Shown here in pieces: positions 27,996 through 37,550 of a stretch of 64,000 bases of DNA. This DNA comes from Pseudomonadota bacterium (GTDB taxonomy: Bacteria; Myxococcota_A; Polyangia; GCA-2747355). Positions within the stretch are counted from its first letter, which is position 1. Each line of letters begins with the position of its first letter. The notes below the pieces were generated by a model. The model worked only from the letters and a program-made list of their open reading frames with translations. It was not told where the DNA came from and searched no databases. The stretch is taken from the NCBI GenBank assembly GCA_016711215.1, contig JADJTL010000005.1:231943-295942 (forward strand), written 5' to 3'. The translations under genes were made by a program, and so were the position numbers.

Positions 27996-28775
27996 TCAGT
28001 GCACGAGCGCCGGATCGAGCGCTAGCGGCCTGCCGCGCAGCTCTGACACCGCCTGCGCGCCGCGGCCGATCAACTCCAGCTCCTGGTCGCCCAGCCGCGC
28101 CTTGACCACCGACCAGCCGGCCAGCGCGTCGCTGACCCAGACCACGCCGGCGGCCGAGGCGGAGGCCGCGCCCGACGCCTTGCCGGCGGCCGTCCGCCCC
28201 GCGCCGGCGCCAAGCAAGAGCCGCCGCGTGTCGAACTTGCCGGCAGCCGTGCGGACGACCTCGCGCCCCACCTCGCGCGCGTCGCGCAAGGTCCCCGCCG
28301 CAAAGGGCACGCGTTGCCTGGCCAAGGCCTGCGTCGGCAGGATTAGCGGCGCCTGTCCCGGCGGCTGCACAATCGCCCGCAACACGCGCCCCGCGGCCGC
28401 GGCAGCAGGGTCGCCCGCCGCACCAGCAGCCGCGGGCACGGGCGCCGGCGCCGCCAGCAGCAGCCGCGTGATCATCGTGCGGCGCTGCGGATCGGTGAAG
28501 CTCAACTCGAACCACTGGCCGCCCCTCTCGCGCTCCAGGGCCGCGAGGCGGAGCAGCACCACCTCGCCTCGCCGGCGGTTGACCAGCGCGTAGCGCACCC
28601 AAACCCCGGGCGCCGTGCCCCCCACCTGCACCTCGATCGGCGGGAGCCCCGGCGGCAGACCCTGCGCCCACGCCCGCGCGCCGAGGTGCGCACCCAAGAC
28701 TCCGAAGGGCGCGCCACCGAAAAGCGCGCCACCGAGCGCGATCGCCGCCAAGAAAGCCCTTGCGCGACTACACAT
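27996..28775 (-). CDS. secreted or periplasmic protein of unknown function
   Basis: This is a 259-residue protein with an N-terminal hydrophobic export signal (FLAAIALGGALFGGAPFGVLG). The mature part has a beta-strand-like stretch (VWVRYALVNRRRGEVVLLRLA), an Ala/Pro-rich linker, and a C-terminal stretch VVWVSDALAGWSVVKARLG. I recognise no domain. It is divergent from the PilZ/PEGA gene and ends 89 bases before accC begins on the same strand. Nothing in the sequence assigns a role. Confidence 0.6.
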   Translation of the reverse strand: MCSRARAFLAAIALGGALFGGAPFGVLGAHLGARAWAQGLPPGLPPIEVQVGGTAPGVWVRYALVNRRRGEVVLLRLAALERERGGQWFELSFTDPQRRTMITRLLLAAPAPVPAAAGAAGDPAAAAAGRVLRAIVQPPGQAPLILPTQALARQRVPFAAGTLRDAREVGREVVRTAAGKFDTRRLLLGAGAGRTAAGKASGAASASAAGVVWVSDALAGWSVVKARLGDQELELIGRGAQAVSELRGRPLALDPALVH

Positions 28776-28803
28776 TAGGCCCTCTTATCAGCCGCGCGGC
28801 GAT

Positions 28804-28833
28804 TTGCCAACGTCGCGCTGGCTGGGCTAGGAT
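28804..28833 (+). promoter_or_regulatory. likely promoter of the PilZ/PEGA gene
   Basis: TTGCCA at 28804-28809 is followed after 18 bases by TAGGAT at 28828-28833. This is a reasonable sigma-70-type promoter about 30 bases before the ATG at 28862. The ribosome site GGAGG lies between them (about 28846). Confidence 0.5.
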
Positions 28834-28861
28834 ACGAGTGCCCGCGGGAGGCTTCTACACG

Positions 28862-30728
28862 ATGCGTACGCCCGTTACCGTCAAGATTAAGTTCAAGTGC
28901 TCGACCATCGATCAGTTCGCCGAACGCTATGCGGCCGACGTGAGCGATGCGGGCATCTTCATCCGCACGCCCAGGCCGCTGGCCACGGGCACGCACATCT
29001 CCTTCGAGTTTCAGTATCAAGACGGCTCGCCGCTGCTCTCGGGAAACGGCACGGTCGTCTGGGTCCGCGAGCACAACCCCGCTTCAGCGGCCGCGAAACC
29101 GGGCATGGGCGTGCGTTTCGACCAGCTCCCGCCGGAGAGCCGCGCGATGCTGCAGCAGGTCGTCGCGCGCAAGGAGCGTAGCGACGCGTTCCAGCAGACC
29201 CCGATCCGGGTCTCCAACACGTCGCAGGACGCACTGCACGCCATCGACCTGCCGACGCCCGCGGTCATGATGCCCTGGGCCGCCGCCGCGCAGGAGCCGG
29301 AGTTCGAGACCCTGCCGACCTCGCAGGTGGGCAGCTCCTCCGCCGCGCTGCGGGACGCCTACGGTCTTGGCCCCTCGGGCGCCTTGCCGCCCCTCACGCC
29401 CAGCGCGGGGCCCAGAGAGCGCGCGCCGGAGCAGCCCCCCCAGCCCTTCCAGCCCTTCCAGCCCTTCGGCTCCGATGTTGACCTGCTCTCGAGCGCCGCC
29501 GAGCAAGGCGAGTCCGCGCCGCCTTCCGTGCCGGCAGCCGCGCCCTCCGTGCCCTCGGTGGCCCCCGCCCTCGGCTTTGGCAGCGACGCCGCCGCGCCGC
29601 CGCGCGAGCTCGGCGACCTCTTGAGCAGCAGCAGCTCCGCGTCGCCGAACGGCGACCTCGCGCCGGGGCGACAGGAGCGCCTCGAGGACATCGTCTTTGG
29701 CGACCAGGAGGCGCCCGCGCGGCAAGACGCGCACTCTGGCGCCGGGCCGCTGGTCGAAGAACCCGTCGCGGCCTCGTTCGCGCCGCGGGGCGCGGGAGCG
29801 CGACGGGCGACGCGGCGCAAGACGCCAGGCTGGCTCGTTCCCGGCCTCTTGATCGGCTTCGCCGTAGCCGGCGTCCTGGCGTTCTACGCGCTGCGACCGC
29901 CACCGGGTGCCACCGTCGGCGGTGAGGGCGAGCCGCTCGGCAGCTCGGTTGCCAGCAGCGGCACGGCCACACCAGCACAAGAACCCAGCGCGACGCCCAG
30001 CCCGACGCCCGCCGCGGGTGTGAGCATGGGCGTCGAATCGACCCCCGCTGGGGCCCGCGTGCTGGTGGACGGCAGCGACACAGGCAAGCTTACCCCCGCC
30101 GAGCTGACCGAGCTCGACCCCGAGCGCGAGATCGAGATCGCCCTCGACCTGCGCGGCAAGAAGCTCTTCCGCACCAAGCAAAAGCCGACCCCGCGCCTGC
30201 CGCTCACGGTCGACCTGAGCGCCTCCGCGCTGCGATCGATCCAAATCCTCTCCACGCCGCCCGGCGCGACCGTCTTCCTCGACGGCGTGCGCATCGGGGA
30301 CACGGCCACCCTCCACGCCCTGGCGCCAGGCGCGCCAGACAAGACCGTGGAGCTACGCCTGAGCAAGCGCGGCTTCACCGACGTGACCAACCGCATCGAT
30401 CTGGCCACCGCCAACTGGGAGCGCGACGGCGAAAACGAAGTGCTGAAGGTGGACCTGGTGCTCAGCGCCAAGGACGAGACCGCGGCGACGGCGGCCGCGC
30501 GCAGCGAGCCGTCGACCCGCGTCGAGCGTACCGCCCGCCCTGCCCCCGCCGGCAAGACGCCGTCCGGCAGCGCGTCCCGCGGCGTCCGTGACCCCGGACG
30601 TCAACCCGTCGGAGCCGGCCGCCCCCGCGCCGCCTCCCGCCGTACGCCCGGCAGCACCCCCTGCCCCGCCGCCCGCCGCCGAGGCCCCAAAGGAGCCCGT
30701 CATCCGCACCCCCTCCTGGGGCGAGTAG
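28862..30728 (+). CDS. PilZ-domain protein with membrane span and C-terminal PEGA repeats; tail frameshifted
   Basis: The start ATG at 28862 follows a GGAGG site. Residues 1-105 form a PilZ domain of the myxobacterial type (YAADVSDAGIFIRTPRPLAT, GTVVWVRE, GMGVRFDQLPPESR), which usually binds cyclic di-GMP or acts as a degenerate relay. A long disordered Pro/Gly/Ala region follows, then one membrane span (TPGWLVPGLLIGFAVAGVLAFYA), then two PEGA-type surface domains (STPAGARVLVDGS and STPPGATVFLDGVRIGD). The uninterrupted frame runs to 30835 into tRNA-Asn with a nonsense-like tail. Removing one C from the run at 30543-30547 instead gives a Pro-rich tail ending IRTPSWGE with a stop at 30726-30728, which I take as the true end. 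Confidence 0.75.
29441..29467. repeat. three tandem copies of a 9-bp coding repeat
   Basis: CAGCCCTTC occurs three times in a row inside the PilZ/PEGA gene and encodes Gln-Pro-Phe three times in the disordered linker. Slippage at such a repeat would change the linker length without breaking the frame. Confidence 0.8.
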
Positions 30729-30755
30729 CCCAGCCAGGGCAACTAGACGCCCAAC

Positions 30756-30784
30756 TTGACGCAAAACGCCCCCCTGGGCATACT
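30756..30784 (+). promoter_or_regulatory. tRNA-Asn promoter
   Basis: TTGACG at 30756-30761 and CATACT at 30779-30784 are separated by 17 bases and lie 41 bases upstream of tRNA-Asn. Their position past 30728 supports the shorter end of the PilZ/PEGA gene. Confidence 0.6.
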
Positions 30785-30825
30785 GCGTCCGGTTTGAGCG
30801 CGAAGCAGTACCCGCGCCACATCAT

Positions 30826-30901
30826 TCCGGCATAGCTCAGTCGGTAGAGCAGGCGGCTGTTAACCGCCTGGTCGGGGGTTCGAGTCCCTCTGCCGGAGCC
30901 A
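30826..30901 (+). tRNA. tRNA-Asn (anticodon GTT), CCA encoded
   Basis: A full cloverleaf can be folded. The acceptor arms TCCGGCA (30826-30832) and TGCCGGA (30891-30897) pair perfectly. The D arm follows AGCTCAGTCGGTAGAGC. The anticodon stem GGCGG/CCGCC encloses loop CTGTTAA with anticodon GTT at 30859-30861, and the T arm contains GGGGGTTCGAGTCCCTC. Discriminator G and an encoded CCA (30899-30901) end the gene. It lies at the boundary between core chromosome and accessory DNA, a usual integration landmark. Confidence 0.97.
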
Positions 30902-30910
30902 TTCAAAGTC

Positions 30911-30973
30911 GCCCACCAACTCGGGTGGGCTTCATGGTTTACAGAAGCCCCGGCGGGCAACCGCCGGGGCTTC
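30911..30973 (+). terminator. two consecutive hairpins downstream of tRNA-Asn
   Basis: The first hairpin is GCCCACC (30911-30917) pairing with GGTGGGC (30924-30930). The second is much stronger: a perfect 13-bp stem, GAAGCCCCGGCGG (30944-30956) with CCGCCGGGGCTTC (30961-30973), closed by a GCAA tetraloop. Neither has a long U tract. They probably end the tRNA transcript and insulate it from the accessory region. A weaker stem (GGCCAG/CTGGCC) follows near 30983-31000. Confidence 0.7.
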
Positions 30974-31235
30974 GTCTTGAAAGGGCCAGTTCTCGCTGGC
31001 CTTTCCGCCTCCCGCCTCACCGCCGGCTCTCGGCACCGCGCTCGCAGAGATCACGAAGACCGCCTCGGGCACCCGTCTCGGGCCGATCGTGCTCTCCGAA
31101 GCGGAGAGCGGGGAGAGAGCACGGGGCGTTGGTTGACAGCGAGGGCCTCGACGGGCGGGAGCGGGAAGGCTTGGTTGACCCCATCTTGACCATCCCAGCG
31201 CGCAAGTAGTTGGAATCATGCGACTCCTGATCAAG
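30974..31235. other. gene-free stretch between terminator and insertion sequence
   Basis: About 260 bases without a defensible gene. The minus-strand open frame here is only the out-of-frame tail of the broken transposase, and short plus-strand frames have no family features or ribosome sites. A weak stem near 30983-31000 follows the terminator pair. I see no attachment-site duplication of the tRNA 3' end. Confidence 0.5.
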
Positions 31236-33542
31236 CCGTAGATACAAGTCGGCCTACGCTGCTGGCCTCGGGTCGATACGGGAGGCCATCTGGTCTTGGT
31301 CGACGAGGTGCTCGAGGTGCAGGCGAGCGAGGAGCTCTCGCTGGTCGACGTTGGGCTGGGTGGCGATGTAGGCGACGGACTCGTCGGGCCCAGTGGCGAC
31401 CATGTTGAGATGGCCTGGGGCCAGCTCCTCCGAAGGCCGTGGGGGGCGGTCATAGTTTTTCCCGCTCTCAATAGGCGTCGCTCCAGCGTGCGCTCGAGCA
31501 AGAGCGCAAGCATGCACAGCGACACGTGCGCGCGAACCTTCGGGTCGGTGTGATGAAAGACGGGGCGCAGCTCGAGGTCGCTCTTGATGGTCTGGAAGTC
31601 CTTCTCGACCGCGTCCTTGGCGCGATAGAGCGCGACCATTTCAGTGGCGCTCTGCGGCAGGTCGGCGTGGGCGACGAGCAGCACAAAGCCGTCGGTGCTG
31701 CGACGCTTGCTCCAGGCGGCTTCGTCGAAGGCGAGCGAGACGACGAAGTGCTTGTGGCCATCGTCGTCCTTCTCGTCGATCTTCACCTTGTAGATCGACA
31801 GCATTGAGCGAGAGGCAAGCTTTCCGGTGATGTCGGAGTAGACCGACTCGCGCGTCGCCTTGTTGCCCTTGCGGCGCAGGCGCGTATTGAGGTCGCGTAC
31901 GTAGGCCTTGACCTCGGCGCGATGGCGCTCGCCCATCGCCCGCATGTCCACGAACATCTGCGGGTTGAAGTACAGGACCAGCCGCAGCGACACATCGATC
32001 GTGCTCTTCTGCTGGAAGCGCTTGGGCTTCTGCGACGGGTCCATCGGCCTGGCGCTTTGTCCGTGCTCCACCAGCGCTCGCCGTTGTGCTGCCTTGCTTC
32101 GCAGCGTCGCGATGGCGCGCAAGGTGCGATCGGCGACGTAGCCGTAGTTGCCGGCGAGCACCTCCTTCTGCAGCGCCTCGTCGAGCCGAATCAAGGTCAT
32201 GATCTGGGTCATGCGGGCTCGAGTCACCCCAAGGTGTTTGGCGATCTCCGACTGGGTCTTGAAGGTCTTTTCTTCGAGCTGCGTGCGGTAGGCACGAGCG
32301 CGGTAGAGCCACAGCGCGCCGCCTTCAAGCTTCTCGGCATCCACATCGGGCTCCTCGATTTCTGACACCAGGCGAAGGCCACGTGAGGTGATGCCGAGGT
32401 CGAGCACGTAGAGCTGCTCGTCGACCTTCTGCATGCCGGCCGCGCTGACACGCGTCCCTGCCTCGGTGATGAGACGCTTTCGCTCCACCTCGTCCTCGCT
32501 GCCGCCGAGGTCGCGGAGCCTCTCGCTCGGCAGCTTGTCGGTGTAGCTATGGATTTCGGAGCGGCGCACGGCGGTCAAAAAGCGCAGCTCACTCTGGCAA
32601 AGCCGCGCCACCGCGCCCGCCGAGCCCATGGCGCGATCGAAAACGATAGGCACTCCTTGCGCCCACTGCTTTCCCTCGACGGTCTCCACGAGATCATGCA
32701 GCGCTTTGCCGTCCTGGGTGCGTCCCGGCAGGGTGCTCCAGCGTAGGGGGTAGCCGTGCTCGTTGCACAGAAGCAGGATGCCGATCTTGTGGCGGTTGTG
32801 CAGCCCCTCCTTGGTGCGGCTGCGCTGGGCGAGATCGGGACCACGCCCCTCAAACCAGGCGTCGGTCACGTCGGTGAAGAGCGTCGCGAAGGTGCCGTCG
32901 CGCTGCTCGTACCGGCGCACGAGCCCGTCTTGAAGCTCGGTCTCGACGCGGTCGAGTTTGTCGAGCACGCGATGAATGCGCGTGTTGTGGAAGTGCGCCG
33001 GCGCCACGCCGAGCAGCTCCGGCAACGCGGTACGTGGGAACCAGCGTTGCGCGTAGAGCTTGGAGCTCGGCGTCACGCATCTCTGGATCGTGAGCGCGCA
33101 GATCACCTCGGCGGAGCGAACGGCAACGTCCCGCTCGGGGATGAGCCGATGCAGCAGCTCCGACAGCTCCCACCCGCGCCACATCTCGAGCGCGACAGCG
33201 ACGTCGAGGTACCCGAGATTGGCGAGCACTTTGGCCCGCCACTTCGGAACCTCGGGTAGCACCACGCTCTTGGCATTGCGTGACGCCTCCAAGGCGAGGC
33301 GGAAGTTTGCGATCTCCTGATCGGAAAGCTGACCCAGGCTCGCGAGCACTCGATGGACCGGCAAGCCATCGTCGCGGCGGTAGCTTTCAACGAGCTGTGC
33401 ATATCGCCGGACAGTCTTGCCGCTTTTGGCCTTGACGACTCGCAGATGCATACCTGTGCCTACGCTATATCGGCGTCGTTGTCACTATGCCCACCAACAA
33501 AGGCTCATAGCTGCTCGTGCGGAATCGTATTTGTGCCTACTG
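31236..33542 (-). mobile_element. IS1634-like insertion sequence (ends tentative)
   Basis: The element carries a single transposase gene reading leftward. Possible terminal inverted repeats are CGTAGATACAAGT near 31237-31249 and, on the opposite strand, AGTAGGCACAAATACG near 33526-33541. They share GTAG..ACAA.T. No target duplication is visible, so the boundaries are guesses. The element lies between tRNA-Asn and the defence operon. Confidence 0.4.
31254..33451 (-). pseudogene. IS1634-like DDE transposase with a ParB/KorB-type HTH insert; one-base frameshift
   Basis: The N-terminus (KSGKTVRRYAQLVESYR) and body match IS1634/IS4-type transposases. Candidate catalytic residues lie in LFTDVTDAWFEG (first Asp), VPIVFDRAMGS (second Asp) and YRAKDAVEKDFQTIKSDLE (Glu of the Y-R-E block). 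Between the second Asp and the Glu sits an extra HTH segment, SEIAKHLGVTRARMTQIMTL, of ParB/KorB type. The frame breaks near 31456-31460: restoring one base in the A5/T5 run gives AGKNYDRPPRPSEELA and the natural end at 31254. Without the change the protein runs on for about 190 unrelated residues to 30932. The in-phase G GGA AAA at the lesion could also allow -1 slippage. Confidence 0.8.
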
Positions 33543-33880
33543 TGGGTCGGGGCGCAATCGGGCAACCGCCCGCAATCGCAAAGCTTTGGGTCAATTCGAC
33601 GCAATCAGGTGATCAAGATGGGGTTGACAGGCGGTGGTGCGACTGCGTCGAGGCGGTCCTCGCGTCGAGTGAAGCGACCGGGTCCCGGACCGTTCCGCGA
33701 ACCCATCGCGAACCCGGCGTCGCGATTGCGCGAGGCGGTCACGACGTCGGTGCGCAGCACCATCTCCGAGGTCACCGAAATTGCTGGTTGTCTGATTCCT
33801 TTCCGAGGAATAGAATGCCTTTCGTTGGATTCCTTTGCCTGGGCCTAAGGAGTGGTTTCGGCCCGGCCTGGAGAGCGTAC
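33543..33880 (+). promoter_or_regulatory. leader of the defence operon with promoter and palindrome
   Basis: No gene is evident in these about 340 bases. A strong promoter candidate is TTGTCT (33788-33793), a 17-base spacer and TAGAAT (33811-33816), followed about 65 bases later by the GTG start of the HTH gene. The spacer contains the inverted repeat ATTCCT/AGGAAT (33795-33811), placed where a repressor would block polymerase. GATTCCTTT recurs at about 33829. A second, orphan TTGACA lies at 33624-33629 without a good -10. Confidence 0.55.
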
Positions 33881-34135
33881 GTGACGAACGACGAGGTCCT
33901 AACGGTCAAAGAGGTCGCCACGATTCTCAAGCTGGCCGAGAAGACGGTCTACTCGATGGCCCAGCGAGGAGAGCTGCCGACGTTCAAGGTCCGGGGGCAG
34001 TGGCGGATACGGCGGACGGACCTTGACCTCTGGCTCGAGCAGCAGCCGAAGGGAGAGCCCGTGGCCAAGAGTGGTCAGCCACCGTCGAAGAACGAGGCCC
34101 CGCGCACGACGCGACGCGGAGGTCGGGTAGTATGA
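33881..34135 (+). CDS. excisionase-type (MerR/HTH_17) DNA-binding protein
   Basis: This is an 84-residue protein beginning at GTG 33881. It has the winged-helix excisionase signature LTVKEVATILKLAEKTVYSM, followed by GELPTFKVRGQWRIRRTDLD and WLEQQ, typical of HTH_17/Xis-like regulators. A basic tail follows. The stop overlaps the helicase ATG by four bases, so it is the first gene of the operon. A natural role is transcriptional control of the operon through the palindrome between its -35 and -10 boxes, but it could also assist DNA recognition by the helicase. Confidence 0.85.
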   Translation: MTNDEVLTVKEVATILKLAEKTVYSMAQRGELPTFKVRGQWRIRRTDLDLWLEQQPKGEPVAKSGQPPSKNEAPRTTRRGGRVV

Positions 34136-37100
34136 TCAAGCTTGAAGAACTCCAGCCCAAGACCGTCCTGCGCGGCATCCTGCCGGACTGCCTGGTGACG
34201 GTCGCCAGCGTTCAGTGGTTCGGGTCGGAGGCCCTCGAACTCACCTACAAGGACCCCGGCGGTCGTGTGTTCAACCAGCTCCTCTACCGCCACGACGAGC
34301 AGCGTCTGGAGATCGTAGAGCAAGGAAGGCCTTGGAGCTTCGACGGAGACGGTGCGCTCTTCCGGCTCGTGTCCGAGGCACACAGAATCCGTCTCGCGCA
34401 CCTCTTCGACCCCGTTCTCGCCGTACATACATCGCTCGTCGATCCGCTGCCCCATCAGATAACGGCGGTCTACGAGGCGATGTTGCCACGCCAACCGCTG
34501 CGGTTTCTCCTCGCCGATGACCCGGGCGCGGGAAAGACGATCATGGCGGGACTGCTCATCAAGGAGCTGATCGCGCGTGGCGACCTCACGCGCTGTCTCG
34601 TCGTTTGCCCGGGAAGTCTCGCGGAGCAGTGGCAAGACGAGCTTTATCGCCGCTTCCATCTCCCCTTCGACATCCTGACCAACGACAAGCTGGAGGCGGC
34701 CCGCACCGGCAACTGGTTCCTCGAGAACAATCTCGTGATCGCACGACTCGACAAGCTCTCGCGCAACGAGGACGTGCAGCAGAAGCTCCAAGCGCCGGAT
34801 TGCCGCTGGGACCTCGTCGTCTGCGACGAAGCGCACAAGCTCTCGGCCACGTTCTTCGGCGGCGAGATCAAGTACACGAAGCGCTATCAGCTCGGACAGC
34901 TGCTCTCGACCATCACGCGCCACTTCCTGCTGATGACGGCGACGCCGCACAACGGCAAGGAAGAGGACTTCCAGCTGTTCATGGCCCTGCTCGATGGTGA
35001 CCGCTTCGAGGGGCGATTTCGCGACGGCGTCCACGTGGCCGACGTCTCCGACATCATGCGCCGCATGGTGAAGGAACGGCTGCTCAAGTTCGACAGCACG
35101 CCGCTTTTCCCGGAGCGCATCGCCTACACGGTGCCGTACAAGCTGTCGGACCCCGAGGCGCGGCTGTACAAGGAAGTCACCGACTACGTGCGCGACGAGT
35201 TCAACCGTGCCGAGGCGCTCCAGAACGACAAGCGCGCCGGCACGGTAGGCTTCGCCCTGACCATCCTGCAGCGGCGGCTGGCCTCGTCGCCCGAGGCCAT
35301 CTACCAGTCGCTGCACCGACGACGCGAGCGCCTGGAGAAGCGGCTGCGCGAGTTGGAGCTTCTCCAGCGCGGTGCTGTTGCGACAGCTCTCGCGAGTGCA
35401 ATACCCGTTCTCGACGACGAGGACGTCGAGGATCTCGAGGACGCGCCCGACAACGAGGTCGAAGCCACGGAGGAGCAGGTACTCGATCAGGCTACCGCCG
35501 CGCGCACCATCGACGAGCTCAAAGCAGAGATCGCAACACTTGCGCGCCTGGAGTCATTGGCGGCGTCAGTCCGCCGAGATGGAGAGGACCGCAAGTGGCG
35601 TGAGCTTGCGAACCTGCTCGCGGAGATCTTCACGCCCACGGCCATCGCGAATCGGGTCGCCGAGCCGATCACCCCATATGGCAAGGAGATCCCCAGGCCA
35701 ACGCCGTCTCCGAGGCAGAAGCTCGTGATCTTCACGGAGCACCGAGACACGCTCAGCTACCTTGAGAACAGGATTACTACGCTTCTGGGGCGAACGGATG
35801 CCGTCGTCATCATTCATGGCGGCATGGGTCGCCAGGAACGCATGAAGGCGCAGGAGTCTTTCAAACACGATCCAGAAGTGCAGGTTCTTGTCGCCACCGA
35901 CGCCGCCGGGGAGGGCATCAACCTTCAGCGGGCCCACCTGATGGTCAACTACGATCTGCCGTGGAATCCGAACCGTATCGAACAGCGGTTCGGGCGCATT
36001 CACAGGATCGGACAGACCGAGGTCTGCCATCTGTGGAATCTCGTGGCGGATGAGACGCGCGAGGGTGACGTCTATCGCACACTCCTCGAGAAGCTCGAGG
36101 AGGCGCGCAAGGCGCTGGGCGGTCAGGTATTCGACGTCCTCGGCAAGCTCCAGTTCGAAGGGGCCGCTGCGTCAGCTCCTTATCGAGGCCATCCGATACG
36201 GGGAGCGCCCCGAAGTACGTGCGCGCCTGACGCAGGCCGTCGCCCATGCCGTCGATCGCACGCAGCTCCAGGATCTTCTCGAAGAGCGGGCGCTGGCTCA
36301 GGACGCGATGGACGCAAGTCGCGTGCAGCGGGTGCGCGAGGACATGGAGCGGGCAGAAGCCCGACGCCTGCAGCCCCACTATATCGAGACGTTCTTCCTT
36401 GAGGGCTTTACCACAGGGCCTGCCGCTCGCGGCCTTCGTCTGCCCTGGCCATCCGCTGCTCGATGCGACGCTCGACCTCACGCTCGAACGCCACCGCGAC
36501 CTGCTTCGTCGCGGCACGGCGCTCGTGGACGAGCGCGATCCCGGTGATGTTCCCCGCGTCCTCTTCTACCTTGAGCACGCCATCCAAGACGCAAGCATCA
36601 CGCGCAGTGGTGAGCGCCGCACCATCTCGAAGCGGATGCTCTACGTGGAGCTCGACGCGTCAGGCACTGCGCGCCACCTGCACTACGCGCCGTACCTCGA
36701 CTACCGGCCGCTTCAGCAGGAAGACCCGTCCGTACAGGTCATTCTGGATCGTTCCGAGTGCGCCTGGATCGCCCGCGACCTCGAGCAGAAGGCGCAGGGA
36801 CACGCAATCGCCAATGTGGTCCCGGAGCACCTCCAAGAGGTGCGTGGCCCCCGCCTGACGTGGATCCAGAAGACGCGTGCAGCTGTCAAGGATCGGCTGA
36901 CCAAGGAGATCGGGTACTGGGACCACCGCGCCGAGGAGCTCAAGCTCCAGGAGCAGGCGGGCAAGCCAAACGCCCGCCTGAACTCGCAGGAGGCGCGACG
37001 CCGGGCCGACGAGCTGCAAGGACGTCTCCAGAAGCGCATGGAGCAGCTCGACCTCGAGGGGCAGATCTCGGCGCTGCCGCCGGTGATCCTCGGCGGGTTA

Positions 37101-37550
37101 GTCGTGGTTCCCATGGGCTTGCTCGCGAAGATCGACGGGCGGGCGGTGGTAAGCACAACATCAGCCATCGACACGCAAGCATCGGCAGCCCGGGCACGCG
37201 CGATCGTCATGGAGGTGGAGGGACGGCTCGGGTTCGAGCCCACCGACCGCGAAACCGAGAAGCTCGGCTACGACATCGAGAGCCGAGAGCCGGGCACGGG
37301 CAAACTCCGATTCATTGAAGTCAAGGGCCGGGTCTCGAGTGCCGCGACGGTCACTGTCACGAAAAACGAGATCCTCTATTCCCTCAACAAACCCGACGAC
37401 TTCATCCTGGCCATCGTCGAGTTCCTCGAAGACGACACGCATCGCGTGCAGTACGTTCGCCGCCCCTTCCAGCGTGAGCCCGACTTCGGCGTGACGAGCG
37501 TGAACTACAGCTTGTCAGAGTTGATCGACAAGGAGAGCCGCCGAGATGAC
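34132..37550 (+). pseudogene. SNF2-type helicase with DUF3883-like C-terminus, broken by a frameshift and an apparent internal deletion
   Basis: The N-terminal part is an intact SNF2/superfamily 2 motor: Walker A LADDPGAGKTIMAGLL (about residue 130), VVCDEAHKL (about 230), LLMTATPHNGKEEDF, then HGGMGRQERMKAQESF, VATDAAGEGINLQ and EQRFGRIHRIGQ. At the G4 run 36160-36163 one extra G shifts the frame; removing it gives LQFEGPLRQLLIEAIRYG. Near 36400-36420 the frame changes again between HYIETFFLEGF and LPLAAFVCPGHPLLDATLD, where relatives carry roughly 60-80 more residues, so a segment seems lost. The last frame has a coiled region and a DUF3883-like nuclease-fold tail, LRFIEVKGRVSSAATVTVTK. The end is approximate; the third frame is open to 37655. 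Confidence 0.75.

Noticed and set aside
30729..30835. Extended C-terminus of the PilZ/PEGA protein
   Set aside because: It would run through the tRNA promoter into tRNA-Asn; a one-base correction gives a natural Pro-rich end at 30728.
30826..30901. tRNA-Asn as a proven attachment site
   Set aside because: The gene is at the island edge, but I found no duplicated 3' tRNA segment elsewhere in the window, so integration here remains unproven.
30932..31253. About 190-residue C-terminal extension of the transposase
   Set aside because: It is out-of-frame translation after the one-base lesion at 31456-31460; the natural C-terminus lies in the next frame.
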